64,000 nt of DNA from Hathewaya limosa (GTDB taxonomy: Bacteria; Bacillota; Clostridia; Clostridiales; Clostridiaceae), in NCBI RefSeq assembly GCF_030815255.1, contig NZ_JAUSWN010000001.1:1-64000 (forward strand), written 5' to 3'. Of the stretch, positions 16,624 to 25,285 are shown piece after piece. The notes below the pieces were generated by a model that saw nothing but the letters and a program-made list of their open reading frames with translations, searched no databases and was not told the origin of the DNA. The first letter of the stretch is position 1. Each line of letters begins with the position of its first letter. The position numbers and the translations under genes are program-made.

Positions 16624-17430
16624 ATGAGTTTTAATATTAGTTTTATTGGATGCGGTAATATGGGAAGAGCAATGATAGGTGGAATAATAAATTCAGGAAT
16701 TGTTAAACCACAAGAAATATTTGTTGCTGATTTATTTGTACCAAGTTTAGAAAAGGTAAAAGAAAAATATGGGGCAAATACTACTGTAGATAATATAGAA
16801 GTATCAAAAAAAGCAGATGTTTTAATTTTAGCAGTTAAACCTAACATATTATCAAGTGTAGCAAGTGAAATTAAGAACTCTATTAAAAAAGATACAATTA
16901 TTATTAGTATTGTTGCAGGGAAAACCATTGCAAATTTAGAAGAATATTTTGGAAATGAACATAAAATAGTTAGAACTATGCCTAATACACCAGCATTAGT
17001 AGGTGAAGGTATGGCTGCAGTATGTGGAAATAAGAATATTAATGATGATGATTTAAATAAAGTTAAAAGTATTTTTTCAAGTTTTGGAAAGGTAGAAGTT
17101 ATTCCAGAAAAATTAATTGATGCATTTGTTTCTTTAAGTGGTTCATCACCGGCGTATATTTTTATGCTAATAGAAGCTATGGCAGATGCTGCTGTATATG
17201 ATGGTATGCCAAGAGATAAAGCGTATAAAATTGCTGCTCAAGCAGTATTAGGTTCTGCAAAAATGGTTTTAGAAACAGGTAAGCATCCAGCACAATTAAA
17301 AGATATGGTGTGCTCACCAGCGGGTACAACTATAGAAGCTGTAGAAGTGTTAGAAGAAAATGGATTTAGGAGTTCTATTATGAAGGCAATGAAGGCTTGT
17401 ACTAATAAATGTAAAGATATGAGCAAATAG
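16624..17430 (+). CDS. proC: Pyrroline-5-carboxylate reductase
   Basis: A 268-residue enzyme that reduces P5C to L-proline with NAD(P)H. An N-terminal Rossmann motif (GCGNMGRAMIGG, residues about 9-20) and C-terminal family signature (SGSSPAYIFMLIEAMADAAV, then MVCSPAGTTIEAVEVLEENG) are intact, and the length is typical. The start ATG has a ggggaggc ribosome site. Immediately downstream of hypD, it completes the conversion of hydroxyproline to proline, which clostridia then use as a Stickland electron acceptor. It probably has its own promoter in addition to hypD read-through. Confidence 0.94.
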   Translation: MSFNISFIGCGNMGRAMIGGIINSGIVKPQEIFVADLFVPSLEKVKEKYGANTTVDNIEVSKKADVLILAVKPNILSSVASEIKNSIKKDTIIISIVAGKTIANLEEYFGNEHKIVRTMPNTPALVGEGMAAVCGNKNINDDDLNKVKSIFSSFGKVEVIPEKLIDAFVSLSGSSPAYIFMLIEAMADAAVYDGMPRDKAYKIAAQAVLGSAKMVLETGKHPAQLKDMVCSPAGTTIEAVEVLEENGFRSSIMKAMKACTNKCKDMSK

Positions 17431-17486
17431 TAGTTACAATGTTGCAAAAATTGCTTTTAATAACACAGATTAAACATATTTCTAAA

Positions 17487-17522
17487 AAACAGCTTAAAGT
17501 CATGTACTAAGCTGTTTTTTTG
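17487..17522 (+). terminator. Terminator after proC
   Basis: Stem aacagctta / taagctgtt followed by TTTTTTT. Confidence 0.85.
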
Positions 17523-17556
17523 TGTGTTAATTTATAAAAATGTGAGGAGGAATTAT

Positions 17557-18528
17557 ATGAAGTGTAAAAGTAGAAAATTTTGGGCTAATTTATGTTTATT
17601 TATTTGTGCTATTATTTGGGGAGGGGGATTTCCTGCAACAGATATAGCTTTAAGAGGAGGACTTAGACCATTTTATGGTATGGGATTCCGTTTTTCAATA
17701 GCATTTGTTTTATTAAGTATAGTCTTTTATAAAAAGCTTAAGAATATAAACAAGCAAGACATAAAAGGCGGATTGGTGGTTGGATTTGTTGTATTTTTAG
17801 CCTTTGCAGTTCAAACAATAGGTCTTCAGTATACGACTCCTGGAAAACAAGCATTTTTGACAGGATTATATGTGGTTATTGTACCATTTCTTTATTGGAT
17901 GCTTACAAAACATGCACCAGATAAGTATCAATTTATAGGAACTGCGTTATGTCTAATTGGTACATGTCTATTGACTCTTAATAAAGGGTTTTGTATTACA
18001 AAGGGAGATACTTTAAGTATCCTAGGTGCTGTATTTTTTGCACTTAATATTGTGGTAGCGGAATATTATAATAAAAAATCAGATCCTGTAGTTATAACTA
18101 TACTACAAATGGGCGTATCAGCGGTATGTTCGTTTTTGGCAGCTATTATATGTAAAGAAACTTCACCAGCATTTGCTACGTTACACGGATGGTTAGGAGT
18201 AATTTATTTAGGTATTTTTAGTACAATGATTGCATACATAATTCAAAATGTAGCCTTAAAGTATACATCATCTACTGAGGCGGCTATTATTTTAAGTTTG
18301 GAAACAGTTTTTGGATCTTTATTTTCTGCAATATTATTAGGAGAACAATTTACGCTAAAAATGATAGTTGGCTGTTTAATTATATTTATAGCTTTAATTA
18401 CTGCAGAAACTAAATGGAGTTTTTTAAAAAAATCTGAAAAAGATCAAAAAAATACTGATAAAATGAACTTAAATGAAGAAAGCAAAGAAGAAGAGGTTAA
18501 AAATCAAAGCATTAATAATGAATTTTAA
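17557..18528 (+). CDS. EamA/DMT-superfamily transporter
   Basis: 323 residues from ATG 17557, which follows a gaggagga ribosome site; an in-frame start 33 bases earlier has none. About ten membrane segments arranged as two EamA repeats (first with AIIWGGGFPATDIALRGG, second ending SSTEAAIILSLETVFGSLFSAILLGE), then a charged cytoplasmic tail of about 35 residues rich in Lys, Glu and Asn. Such proteins mostly export metabolites or amino acids; the substrate cannot be deduced. Located between two terminators, so monocistronic. Confidence 0.88.
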   Translation: MKCKSRKFWANLCLFICAIIWGGGFPATDIALRGGLRPFYGMGFRFSIAFVLLSIVFYKKLKNINKQDIKGGLVVGFVVFLAFAVQTIGLQYTTPGKQAFLTGLYVVIVPFLYWMLTKHAPDKYQFIGTALCLIGTCLLTLNKGFCITKGDTLSILGAVFFALNIVVAEYYNKKSDPVVITILQMGVSAVCSFLAAIICKETSPAFATLHGWLGVIYLGIFSTMIAYIIQNVALKYTSSTEAAIILSLETVFGSLFSAILLGEQFTLKMIVGCLIIFIALITAETKWSFLKKSEKDQKNTDKMNLNEESKEEEVKNQSINNEF

Positions 18529-18580
18529 GTAATATTATTAAAGTTGAAGCAAAATAATATGAATTTTTAGACGAATAAGA

Positions 18581-18612
18581 AAAAGACCATAATTATAATT
18601 ATGGTCTTTTAG
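18581..18612 (+). terminator. Terminator after the DMT transporter
   Basis: Long perfect stem aaaagaccataatt / aattatggtctttt; the right arm ends in TTTT, followed by agc. Confidence 0.8.
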
Positions 18613-18808
18613 CACGTTTGTGCCATATGGGGGATACATATATAATTAGGGGGATCATATATGTATTAATAGTATTAACAGAATTTTAGATTTTAAACAC
18701 ATATTTTAAAATTTTATATATTTTTATTTTAAAATTGTTTTATTAATTAATAGTATAATAATAAGAGTAATATATTTCCAGACATTATAGTTATTTAAAA
18801 AAGGTAAC

Positions 18809-18837
18809 TTGACATAATAGAATGTATATACTATCAT
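18809..18837 (+). promoter_or_regulatory. Promoter of the metG T-box leader
   Basis: TTGACA (18809-18814), 17-base spacer, TATCAT (18832-18837). It lies about 30 bases before the T-box RNA. Confidence 0.7.
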
Positions 18838-18864
18838 TAATATAAATATTAATAAATGTTTTTA

Positions 18865-19145
18865 AAAGACTATGAAGAGAAGAGTAGTAAATTAAAGTAT
18901 TTAAAGAGAGCCAGGTTAGGTGAAAGCTGGTGATATGGAGATTTATGAATATGGCCTCTGAGTTGATTATTCGAGCTTTTATAAAGTAAGGGTAATACGG
19001 TAATGACCGTTATATTATAGGGTGATAAGTTTCTAAATTTGTTGAAGCCGTCACTTAGTGAGATATTTATGAAGACATAAATATGAAATAGAGTGGTAAC
19101 GCGTATATAACGCCTCTAAGCAATTGTGCTTAGAGGTTTTTTTAT
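18865..19145 (+). promoter_or_regulatory. T-box riboswitch (methionine tRNA), metG leader
   Basis: Stem I carries the conserved AGAGAG (18905-18910) and GGTGAAAGCTGG segment. The probable specifier is ATG at 18951-18953 (context gaatATGgcctctgag), lining up with the ATC specifier of the ileS leader in this window. The T-box is gagtggtaacgcg (about 19090-19103), whose TGGT fits a tRNA with an A discriminator base. A terminator hairpin cctctaagca / tgcttagagg plus T run (19113-19145) competes with the antiterminator. Uncharged tRNA-Met would favour read-through into metG. Confidence 0.93.
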
Positions 19146-19210
19146 TTTATAAAAACATTAATAAAAAAGAAATTGATTATTATAATAAACATTGAAGGAG
19201 GAACGGTATT

Positions 19211-21172
19211 ATGTGTAATAAAAAACCATTTTATATTACAACGCCAATATATTATCCATCAGCAAAACTTCATATAGGTAATACTTATACTACAATTGCT
19301 GCTGATGCTGTAGCTAGATTTAAAAGATTAACAGGTTATGATGTAATGTTTTTAACTGGTTCTGATGAACATGGTCAAAAAATTCAAAGACTTGCAGAAA
19401 AAAAAGGTGTAACACCTAAAGAATATGTAGATGAAATAGTTGCAGGAATTAAAAGTTTGTGGGAACTAATGGATGTTAGCTATGATAAATTTATAAGAAC
19501 TACAGATGAATATCATGTAGAAACTGTATCAAAAATATTTAAGAGATTATATGATCAAGGCGATATTTATAAGAGTTCTTATGAAGGATTATATTGTACT
19601 CCTTGTGAATCTTTCTGGACAGAAACACAAGCAGTAGGTGAAAAATGTCCTGATTGTGGAAGACCAGTTGAAAAGACTAAGGAAGAAGCTTATTTCTTTA
19701 AAATGTCTAAGTATGCTCCAAAACTTATTGAATATATTGAAAATCATCCAGAATTTATTCAACCTGAATCAAGAAAAAATGAAATGTTAAATAACTTCTT
19801 AAAACCAGGATTACAAGATTTATGTATTTCAAGAACAAGTTTTGATTGGGGTATTCCAGTAGAGTTTGACAAAGGGCATGTAGTATATGTTTGGATAGAT
19901 GCATTATCTAATTATATTTCAGCGTTAGGATATGAAAATTCACAAGAAAATTTAATGGAAAAATTTTGGCCAGCAGATGTACATTTAGTTGGTAAAGATA
20001 TTATAAGATTCCATACAATTTATTGGCCAATTATGCTAATGGCTTTAGATTTACCACTTCCAAAGCAGGTATTCGGACATGGATGGTTAATGCTTGAAGA
20101 TGGTAAAATGTCAAAATCTAAAGGAAATGTAGTACATCCTGAAACATTAGTTAATCATTTTGGTGTAGATGCTGTTAGATATTATTTATTACATGAAATT
20201 CCATTTGGAGCTGATGGTATTTTTAGTAATGAAATTTTTATTAAGAAGACAAATTCAGATTTAGCTAATGATTTAGGAAATCTAGTATCTAGAACAGTTA
20301 CTATGATAGATAAATATTTTGATGGTGAAATTCAAGCACCAATAGAAAGTGGAGAGTTTGATGATGAAGTTATAAAACTTGCATTAGAAACTCCTAAGAA
20401 AGTTGAAGATGCAATTAATGCATTAAGAATTCCAGCTGCCTTAGACAGTATTTGGGCTCTTATTAGAAGAACAAATAAATATATAGATGAAACTCAACCA
20501 TGGGTACTTGGAAAGGATGAAACTAAAAAAGAAAGACTTTCAACAGTTCTTTATGTTTTAACAGAATCTTTAAGATTTACTTCAGTTTTATTAAGTGCAT
20601 TTTTACCAGAAACAAGTAAAAAAATTAATGCTCAATTAGGTATTACAAATACTACATTTGAAAGTTTAAAAGAATTTGATGGTACAATTCCTGGAGTTAA
20701 AGTAAATAAAACAGGAGTTATATTCCCAAGAATAGATGTAGATGCTAAGTTGGCTGAACTTGAAAAGGTTGCCGAAGAGCAAAGAAAAATTGCAGCAGAA
20801 ATGAATGGCACAGAAAAAACTCAAGAAATGCTTCCAATTAAAGAAGAAATAACAATCGAAGATTTTGAAAAAATAGATTTAAGAATAGCCAAGGTTTTAG
20901 AGTGCGAACCTGTTAAAAAAGCAAATAAGCTTTTAAAACTTAAGGTTGATTTAGGTGGAGAAGTTAGACAGGTAATATCAGGTATTGCTAAGTTCTATAA
21001 ACCTGAGGAATTAGTAGGACAAAAAGTTATAATGGTTGTTAATTTAAAGCCAGTTAAATTAAGAGGAGAATTATCCCAAGGAATGATTTTAGCTGCATCA
21101 ACAAATGATGATAGTGAACTTACTTTAGCAACTATTACTAAAAATCTGCCAACAGGAAGTGTTGTAAGATAA
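19211..21172 (+). CDS. metG: Methionyl-tRNA synthetase
   Basis: A 653-residue class I synthetase. N-terminal Rossmann fold with the HIGH-type motif in YYPSAKLHIGNTY, a zinc knuckle (CTPCESFW, then CPDCGRP), KMSKS (residues 299-303, in DGKMSKSKGNVV), an alpha-helical anticodon-binding domain, and a C-terminal tRNA-binding OB domain (about 555-653, IDLRIAKVLECEPVKKANKLLKLKVDLG) that allows dimerisation. It charges tRNA-Met. Expression is controlled by the T-box leader. Ribosome site gaaggagga. Confidence 0.97.
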   Translation: MCNKKPFYITTPIYYPSAKLHIGNTYTTIAADAVARFKRLTGYDVMFLTGSDEHGQKIQRLAEKKGVTPKEYVDEIVAGIKSLWELMDVSYDKFIRTTDEYHVETVSKIFKRLYDQGDIYKSSYEGLYCTPCESFWTETQAVGEKCPDCGRPVEKTKEEAYFFKMSKYAPKLIEYIENHPEFIQPESRKNEMLNNFLKPGLQDLCISRTSFDWGIPVEFDKGHVVYVWIDALSNYISALGYENSQENLMEKFWPADVHLVGKDIIRFHTIYWPIMLMALDLPLPKQVFGHGWLMLEDGKMSKSKGNVVHPETLVNHFGVDAVRYYLLHEIPFGADGIFSNEIFIKKTNSDLANDLGNLVSRTVTMIDKYFDGEIQAPIESGEFDDEVIKLALETPKKVEDAINALRIPAALDSIWALIRRTNKYIDETQPWVLGKDETKKERLSTVLYVLTESLRFTSVLLSAFLPETSKKINAQLGITNTTFESLKEFDGTIPGVKVNKTGVIFPRIDVDAKLAELEKVAEEQRKIAAEMNGTEKTQEMLPIKEEITIEDFEKIDLRIAKVLECEPVKKANKLLKLKVDLGGEVRQVISGIAKFYKPEELVGQKVIMVVNLKPVKLRGELSQGMILAASTNDDSELTLATITKNLPTGSVVR

Positions 21173-21210
21173 TAAAATTTTAAAACTATTTCATATAGTT
21201 TTATGAAACA

Positions 21211-21275
21211 AATGACACTAAAATAATTTGGAGATGGAAATCTGTAAATTATTAGTGTCATTTTGTTTTGTATAA
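21211..21275 (+). terminator. Terminator after metG
   Basis: Long imperfect stem beginning aatgacactaa and closing with ttagtgtcatt, then TTTGTTTTG. The rest of the 311-base gap up to 21483 has no gene; a weak TTGACT with a poor -10 near 21314 could be the promoter of the next gene. Confidence 0.7.
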
Positions 21276-21483
21276 TACATAATAAATTTTTAGAAAATAG
21301 TATAAGAATATAATTGACTATTATTTTAAAACATAGTAAAACATAAATAAGTGTAAATACATATTCTATATAAGAGAAGAAATAATTACTTAAGATCATT
21401 AAGGGATTTTAAGTAATTTAAATCAACTATAATTAATAAAGAAAATAACTTTAAGATTAATAAAATGATGTAGAGGTGAAGAT

Positions 21484-22995
21484 ATGAAATATTTGATTTC
21501 AATTTTAATAGGAGCTATTATTGGATATCTAACCAATTGGCTAGCTATAAAAATGTTATTTAGACCTTATGAAGAAAAAAGAATTTTTAATATTAAGATT
21601 CCATTTACCCCAGGACTTATACCAAAAGAGAGATATAGAATTTCTAAAAGTGTTGGAAAAGCAGTAGGAGAACATTTACTTACAGAAGAAACATTGACTA
21701 AGTCCTTGGAAAGAAAAGAAGTTAGAGATAAAGTTTATGAAATTATTACAGATAAAATAGATAAAGTTTTTAATGGAGAAAAACCTATCGGGGAGCTAAC
21801 TAAAAAAATCTTTAAAGAAAACAATGACCAAGTTATTTTAAATTATGAAGATAAACTTTCTAAAGCTTTAATGGAATATGTAAAAAAAGAAGAATTTAAA
21901 AAAGAAAGTTATCCCTTAGTAAAGGAAGGAATAGATAAGGTCTTTTCTTATCCATTAAATAAAATCATAAAAGATAAGTATAGAAGTAATATAAAAAATA
22001 CTATATTTAATCTAATTAATAACTATAAGAGTTCAAAGGAATTTAATGATAAAGTTATAAATTATTTTCAAAATAAATTAGAGAAAAAAATTGAAGAGGG
22101 CACAAAGCTAAATGAAATTGTTCCCGATTTTATACAAGATGGTGCTCAAGATTATGTTTTTGATCATAGAGAAGAAATTGCTAATGAAATTAAAGACTTT
22201 TTAAAACAAGATCAATCTAAAGAAAGTATAAGAAATATAATAGATGATATTATAAAAAATAAACTTAATCCTATGATGGCTATGTTTTTAAATACTGATT
22301 CTATATATGATAAATTTACATCTATAATTTCTGAGATTCTAGATGAAGAGAAAAATAAAATAGGAATAGCTAGATTTATAAACAATGAACTTGAAAAAGT
22401 TATGCAAAATCATTTAGAAACAGTAGTTAATGGATTTAACGAAGAAGATAGAAAAGGTGTTATAGTTGATATTGCAAATTTATTTGAAAATAAAGTTTTA
22501 AGTGAAGATTTCTTAGTTGAAATTTTAAATAATATAGAAGAAAAAATGGATGATAAGAAATTAACATTAAATACTTTAATAGAAGAGGTTGGTAGTTCAA
22601 AGGAAAAGATTATAACCTTCTTTTATAATAAGATTATAGTAAGTAATTCATTTGAAAGTGTAATTAAAAGTTTAAGCAAAAAAGTTATACACTATGTTTT
22701 GAATAAGAAAATAATGGATATAATTTCAATAGAGAGTATAGGTGGGGCTATAAATAAAGAAGAAATTGTAAATAAAATATATAATAAAATTATCAAAGGA
22801 AGTAGTGAAGATATAATTAAATCCTTAGATATATCTAATATAGTTGAAGAAAAAATCAATGAACTAGATGTAAGATTTACTGAAGATATAATTATAGAAA
22901 TAGCTAATAAAGAATTAAAAGCTATTACATGGCTTGGTGCACTTTTGGGTGGAATACTTGGTATTTTAACACCATTTATAAGTAGCTTGCTTTAA
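21484..22995 (+). CDS. DUF445 (YheB-type) membrane-anchored protein
   Basis: A 503-residue DUF445 protein. It opens with a membrane helix followed by the family sequence GYLTNWLAIKMLFRPYEEKRIF and IPFTPGLIPKERYRISKSVGKAVGEHLL, then a long helical, charged central part (about 60-470), and closes with a second membrane segment (WLGALLGGILGILTPFISSLL). Both ends are thus in or at the membrane. Bacillus relatives are reported in the cell envelope and on spores, but the biochemical role is unknown. Ribosome site agaggtgaag. The next gene tatD follows after 31 bases. Confidence 0.85.
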   Translation: MKYLISILIGAIIGYLTNWLAIKMLFRPYEEKRIFNIKIPFTPGLIPKERYRISKSVGKAVGEHLLTEETLTKSLERKEVRDKVYEIITDKIDKVFNGEKPIGELTKKIFKENNDQVILNYEDKLSKALMEYVKKEEFKKESYPLVKEGIDKVFSYPLNKIIKDKYRSNIKNTIFNLINNYKSSKEFNDKVINYFQNKLEKKIEEGTKLNEIVPDFIQDGAQDYVFDHREEIANEIKDFLKQDQSKESIRNIIDDIIKNKLNPMMAMFLNTDSIYDKFTSIISEILDEEKNKIGIARFINNELEKVMQNHLETVVNGFNEEDRKGVIVDIANLFENKVLSEDFLVEILNNIEEKMDDKKLTLNTLIEEVGSSKEKIITFFYNKIIVSNSFESVIKSLSKKVIHYVLNKKIMDIISIESIGGAINKEEIVNKIYNKIIKGSSEDIIKSLDISNIVEEKINELDVRFTEDIIIEIANKELKAITWLGALLGGILGILTPFISSLL

Positions 22996-23026
22996 ATCAC
23001 TAATATTAATATGAGGGGGAAATTTT

Positions 23027-23794
23027 ATGATATTTGATTCACATGCACATTATGATGATGAAAGTTTTAATAGTGATAGATATAGTCTTATAGAGGGACT
23101 TCACAATGAAAAAGGAATAGTGGGTATTTTAAACTGTGGAGTTTCTCTTGAAACTTCAAAAACTTCTGTTCAACTTGCTGAAAAGTATGATTTTATTTAT
23201 GCAGCAATAGGAGTTCATCCAGAAGAGGCCGAAGAGTTTAATGAAGATATAGTAAACGAATTAAAAATATTAGCTAAAAATGATAAGGTTAAGGCTATAG
23301 GAGAAATTGGACTAGATTATTATTGGGATGAAAATCCTAGTAAAGAAGTGCAAAAAAAAGTTTTTATAAGACAAATGGAGTTAGCTAAAGAATTAAATTT
23401 ACCAGTAGTAATTCATGATAGAGATGCACATGGGGATACCTTAGAAATAATTAAAATGTTTCCAGAAGTTAAGGGGGTTGTACACTGCTTTTCAGGATCA
23501 GTAGAATTTGCTAGAGAATGTTTAAAAGCTGATTATTATATAGGAATTACAGGTGTTGTAACTTTTAAAAACGCTAAAAAGATTATTGATGTTGTAAAGG
23601 AAGTACCGATGGATAAGCTTTTGGTAGAAACAGATTGCCCTTATATGACTCCAGTACCTTTTAGGGGAAAAAGAAATCAATCAAATTATATTGAATATGT
23701 TATTGAAAAGATTGCAGAAATAAAAGAAATGCAAAAAGATGAGGTTGCAAATATAACAATACAAAATGCAAAAAAATTTCTTAAGATATGGTAA
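23027..23794 (+). CDS. tatD: TatD-family metal-dependent hydrolase (DNase)
   Basis: 255 residues, a TIM-barrel amidohydrolase of the TatD/YcfH family. Metal ligands are visible in DSHAHYDDE, GEIGLDYYWDE, VVIHDRDAHGD, VVHCFSGSVEFA and the closing ETDCPYMTPVPFRGKRNQS. Family members have 3' to 5' exonuclease activity on damaged DNA and some act as D-aminoacyl hydrolases. Its position next to metG, yabE, rnmV and rsmA is conserved in firmicutes. Ribosome site gaggggga. Confidence 0.94.
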   Translation: MIFDSHAHYDDESFNSDRYSLIEGLHNEKGIVGILNCGVSLETSKTSVQLAEKYDFIYAAIGVHPEEAEEFNEDIVNELKILAKNDKVKAIGEIGLDYYWDENPSKEVQKKVFIRQMELAKELNLPVVIHDRDAHGDTLEIIKMFPEVKGVVHCFSGSVEFARECLKADYYIGITGVVTFKNAKKIIDVVKEVPMDKLLVETDCPYMTPVPFRGKRNQSNYIEYVIEKIAEIKEMQKDEVANITIQNAKKFLKIW

Positions 23795-24067
23795 AATAAT
23801 AAATAATATGGTATAATGTTTGGATAAAAAAATGTGTAATTTATACCAATTTTCTAGAAAGATAGTTTTAGAATTAAAAGGAAGATTTGAATTAATATAG
23901 CATGAAAATAAGATGTTATTTGTATTCATAGTAATTATAAACATAGTTGTTACATATAATTATTACAAGTCATAAAAATATAACCTTCTATTCATATAAC
24001 TGGTAAATAAATATCAGTATATATTATGCAAATAATGCATTTAATGTCAAAGTGCTATGACCCTTAT

Positions 24068-24096
24068 TTGACGCTAAAGAAGATTTAGGGTATAAT
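24068..24096 (+). promoter_or_regulatory. Sigma-A promoter of the YabE-like gene
   Basis: TTGACG (24068-24073), 17-base spacer, perfect TATAAT (24091-24096), leaving a leader of only about 25 bases before the start codon. The rest of the 334-base gap after tatD (23795-24067) shows no gene, terminator or riboswitch that I can support. Confidence 0.85.
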
Positions 24097-24128
24097 ACAC
24101 AAAGACTCTTTGAAGGAGGGAACCAAGT

Positions 24129-25166
24129 ATGAGTATGATGTCAAAAGGAAAATTAAAACATTACTTTTCCAGCATGCCCAAGACCCTTTTTATATTTGTT
24201 TTAGTTGTAACTTGTATGACGATGACGATTTTTTCTTTAAGAAAAACTATAACTATAACAATAGATGGACAAACTAAAACTATAACGACATTGAGCAGTA
24301 ATTTGAAAAATATTTTAGACAACAATGGTATAGCCTTAGATAGACATGATAAAATTTCTGTTAATGCGAACAGTAAAGTAAAAGATGGAGATAATATAAA
24401 TATTAAAAGGGCTGTTAATGTAACTGTATCTGTTGATGGTAAACAGTTGAATGTAAAATCTCCAGAGGATACTGTAAAAGAGTTACTTGTAGCTCAAAAG
24501 ATTAAAGTTGAAAAATTAGACAAGTTATCTCTAGATCCTAAGACTGCAATTAAAGAAGGGTTAAATGTTAAGATTACCAGAGTAAATGAAAAAATTGAAA
24601 AGAAATCAGAACCAATTCGATTTGCAAAAGAGGTTAGAGAAACTAAAGAGTATGAGACAGGAACTGAAAAAGTAATCCAAAATGGTAAAACTGGAGAAAA
24701 ACTTATAGCTACTAAGGTAGTATATGAGGATGGAAAAGAAGTTTCAAGGCATGTAGTTGAAGAGAAAATTTTAAAACAACCTATAAATCAAATATTAGCT
24801 GTAGGAACTTTAAACGTGGTTAAGGCTTCTCGTGGTTCAAAAATGAGTTATGCTAGAAAACTAAGAGTTAAAGCTACTGCGTATACAGCTGATTTTAATC
24901 CACAAGGGGTTAGAGATGACCCTTATGCAGGAAGGACAGCAAGTGGAACAAAAGCAAGAAGAAATTCAAGTGGATATAGTACCATAGCAGTAGATCCATC
25001 AATTATACCTTTAGGAACTAAGGTTTATGTAGAAGGTTATGGCTTAGCTATTGCTGAGGATACAGGTGGAGCAATAAAAGGGAATAAAATAGATCTTTAT
25101 ATGAATTCTTATTCTGAAGCTACCGATTGGGGTATGCAATATGTAGATTTATACATTCTAGAATAA
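24129..25166 (+). CDS. yabE: YabE/RpfB-like cell-wall protein (DUF348-G5-3D)
   Basis: 345 residues. A membrane segment or signal anchor (about 17-37) is followed by two ubiquitin-like DUF348 units (about 40-85 and 95-140, the first beginning ITIDGQTKTITTL), a G5 domain (about 150-222, with KYETGTEKV-like motif KEYETGTEKVIQNGKTGE) and a C-terminal 3D domain (about 250-345) with the catalytic acidic motifs DPYAGRTASGTKAR, AVDPSIIPLGTKVYVEGYG, AEDTGGAIKGNKIDLYM. The 3D domain is a double-psi beta barrel related to lytic transglycosylases, so it is a probable peptidoglycan hydrolase. Ribosome site gaaggaggg. Confidence 0.9.
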   Translation: MSMMSKGKLKHYFSSMPKTLFIFVLVVTCMTMTIFSLRKTITITIDGQTKTITTLSSNLKNILDNNGIALDRHDKISVNANSKVKDGDNINIKRAVNVTVSVDGKQLNVKSPEDTVKELLVAQKIKVEKLDKLSLDPKTAIKEGLNVKITRVNEKIEKKSEPIRFAKEVRETKEYETGTEKVIQNGKTGEKLIATKVVYEDGKEVSRHVVEEKILKQPINQILAVGTLNVVKASRGSKMSYARKLRVKATAYTADFNPQGVRDDPYAGRTASGTKARRNSSGYSTIAVDPSIIPLGTKVYVEGYGLAIAEDTGGAIKGNKIDLYMNSYSEATDWGMQYVDLYILE

Positions 25167-25183
25167 TATATAAAGAAATACTT

Positions 25184-25212
25184 AAAGGGAGCTAGTAAGC
25201 TTCCTTTTTTTA
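25184..25212 (+). terminator. Terminator after yabE
   Basis: Stem aaagggagct / agcttccttt (one G-U pair) followed by TTTTT. Confidence 0.75.
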
Positions 25213-25285
25213 TATTTACAATTAAAATTAGTGTATAATTAATAAGTAGAATAGGAAAATAATCAAAAAGAAAGAAGGAATGCAT

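Noticed and set aside
23795..24067. A c-di-AMP or other riboswitch upstream of the YabE-like gene
   Set aside because: A consensus promoter at 24068-24096 leaves only about 25 bases of leader, too short for a riboswitch.
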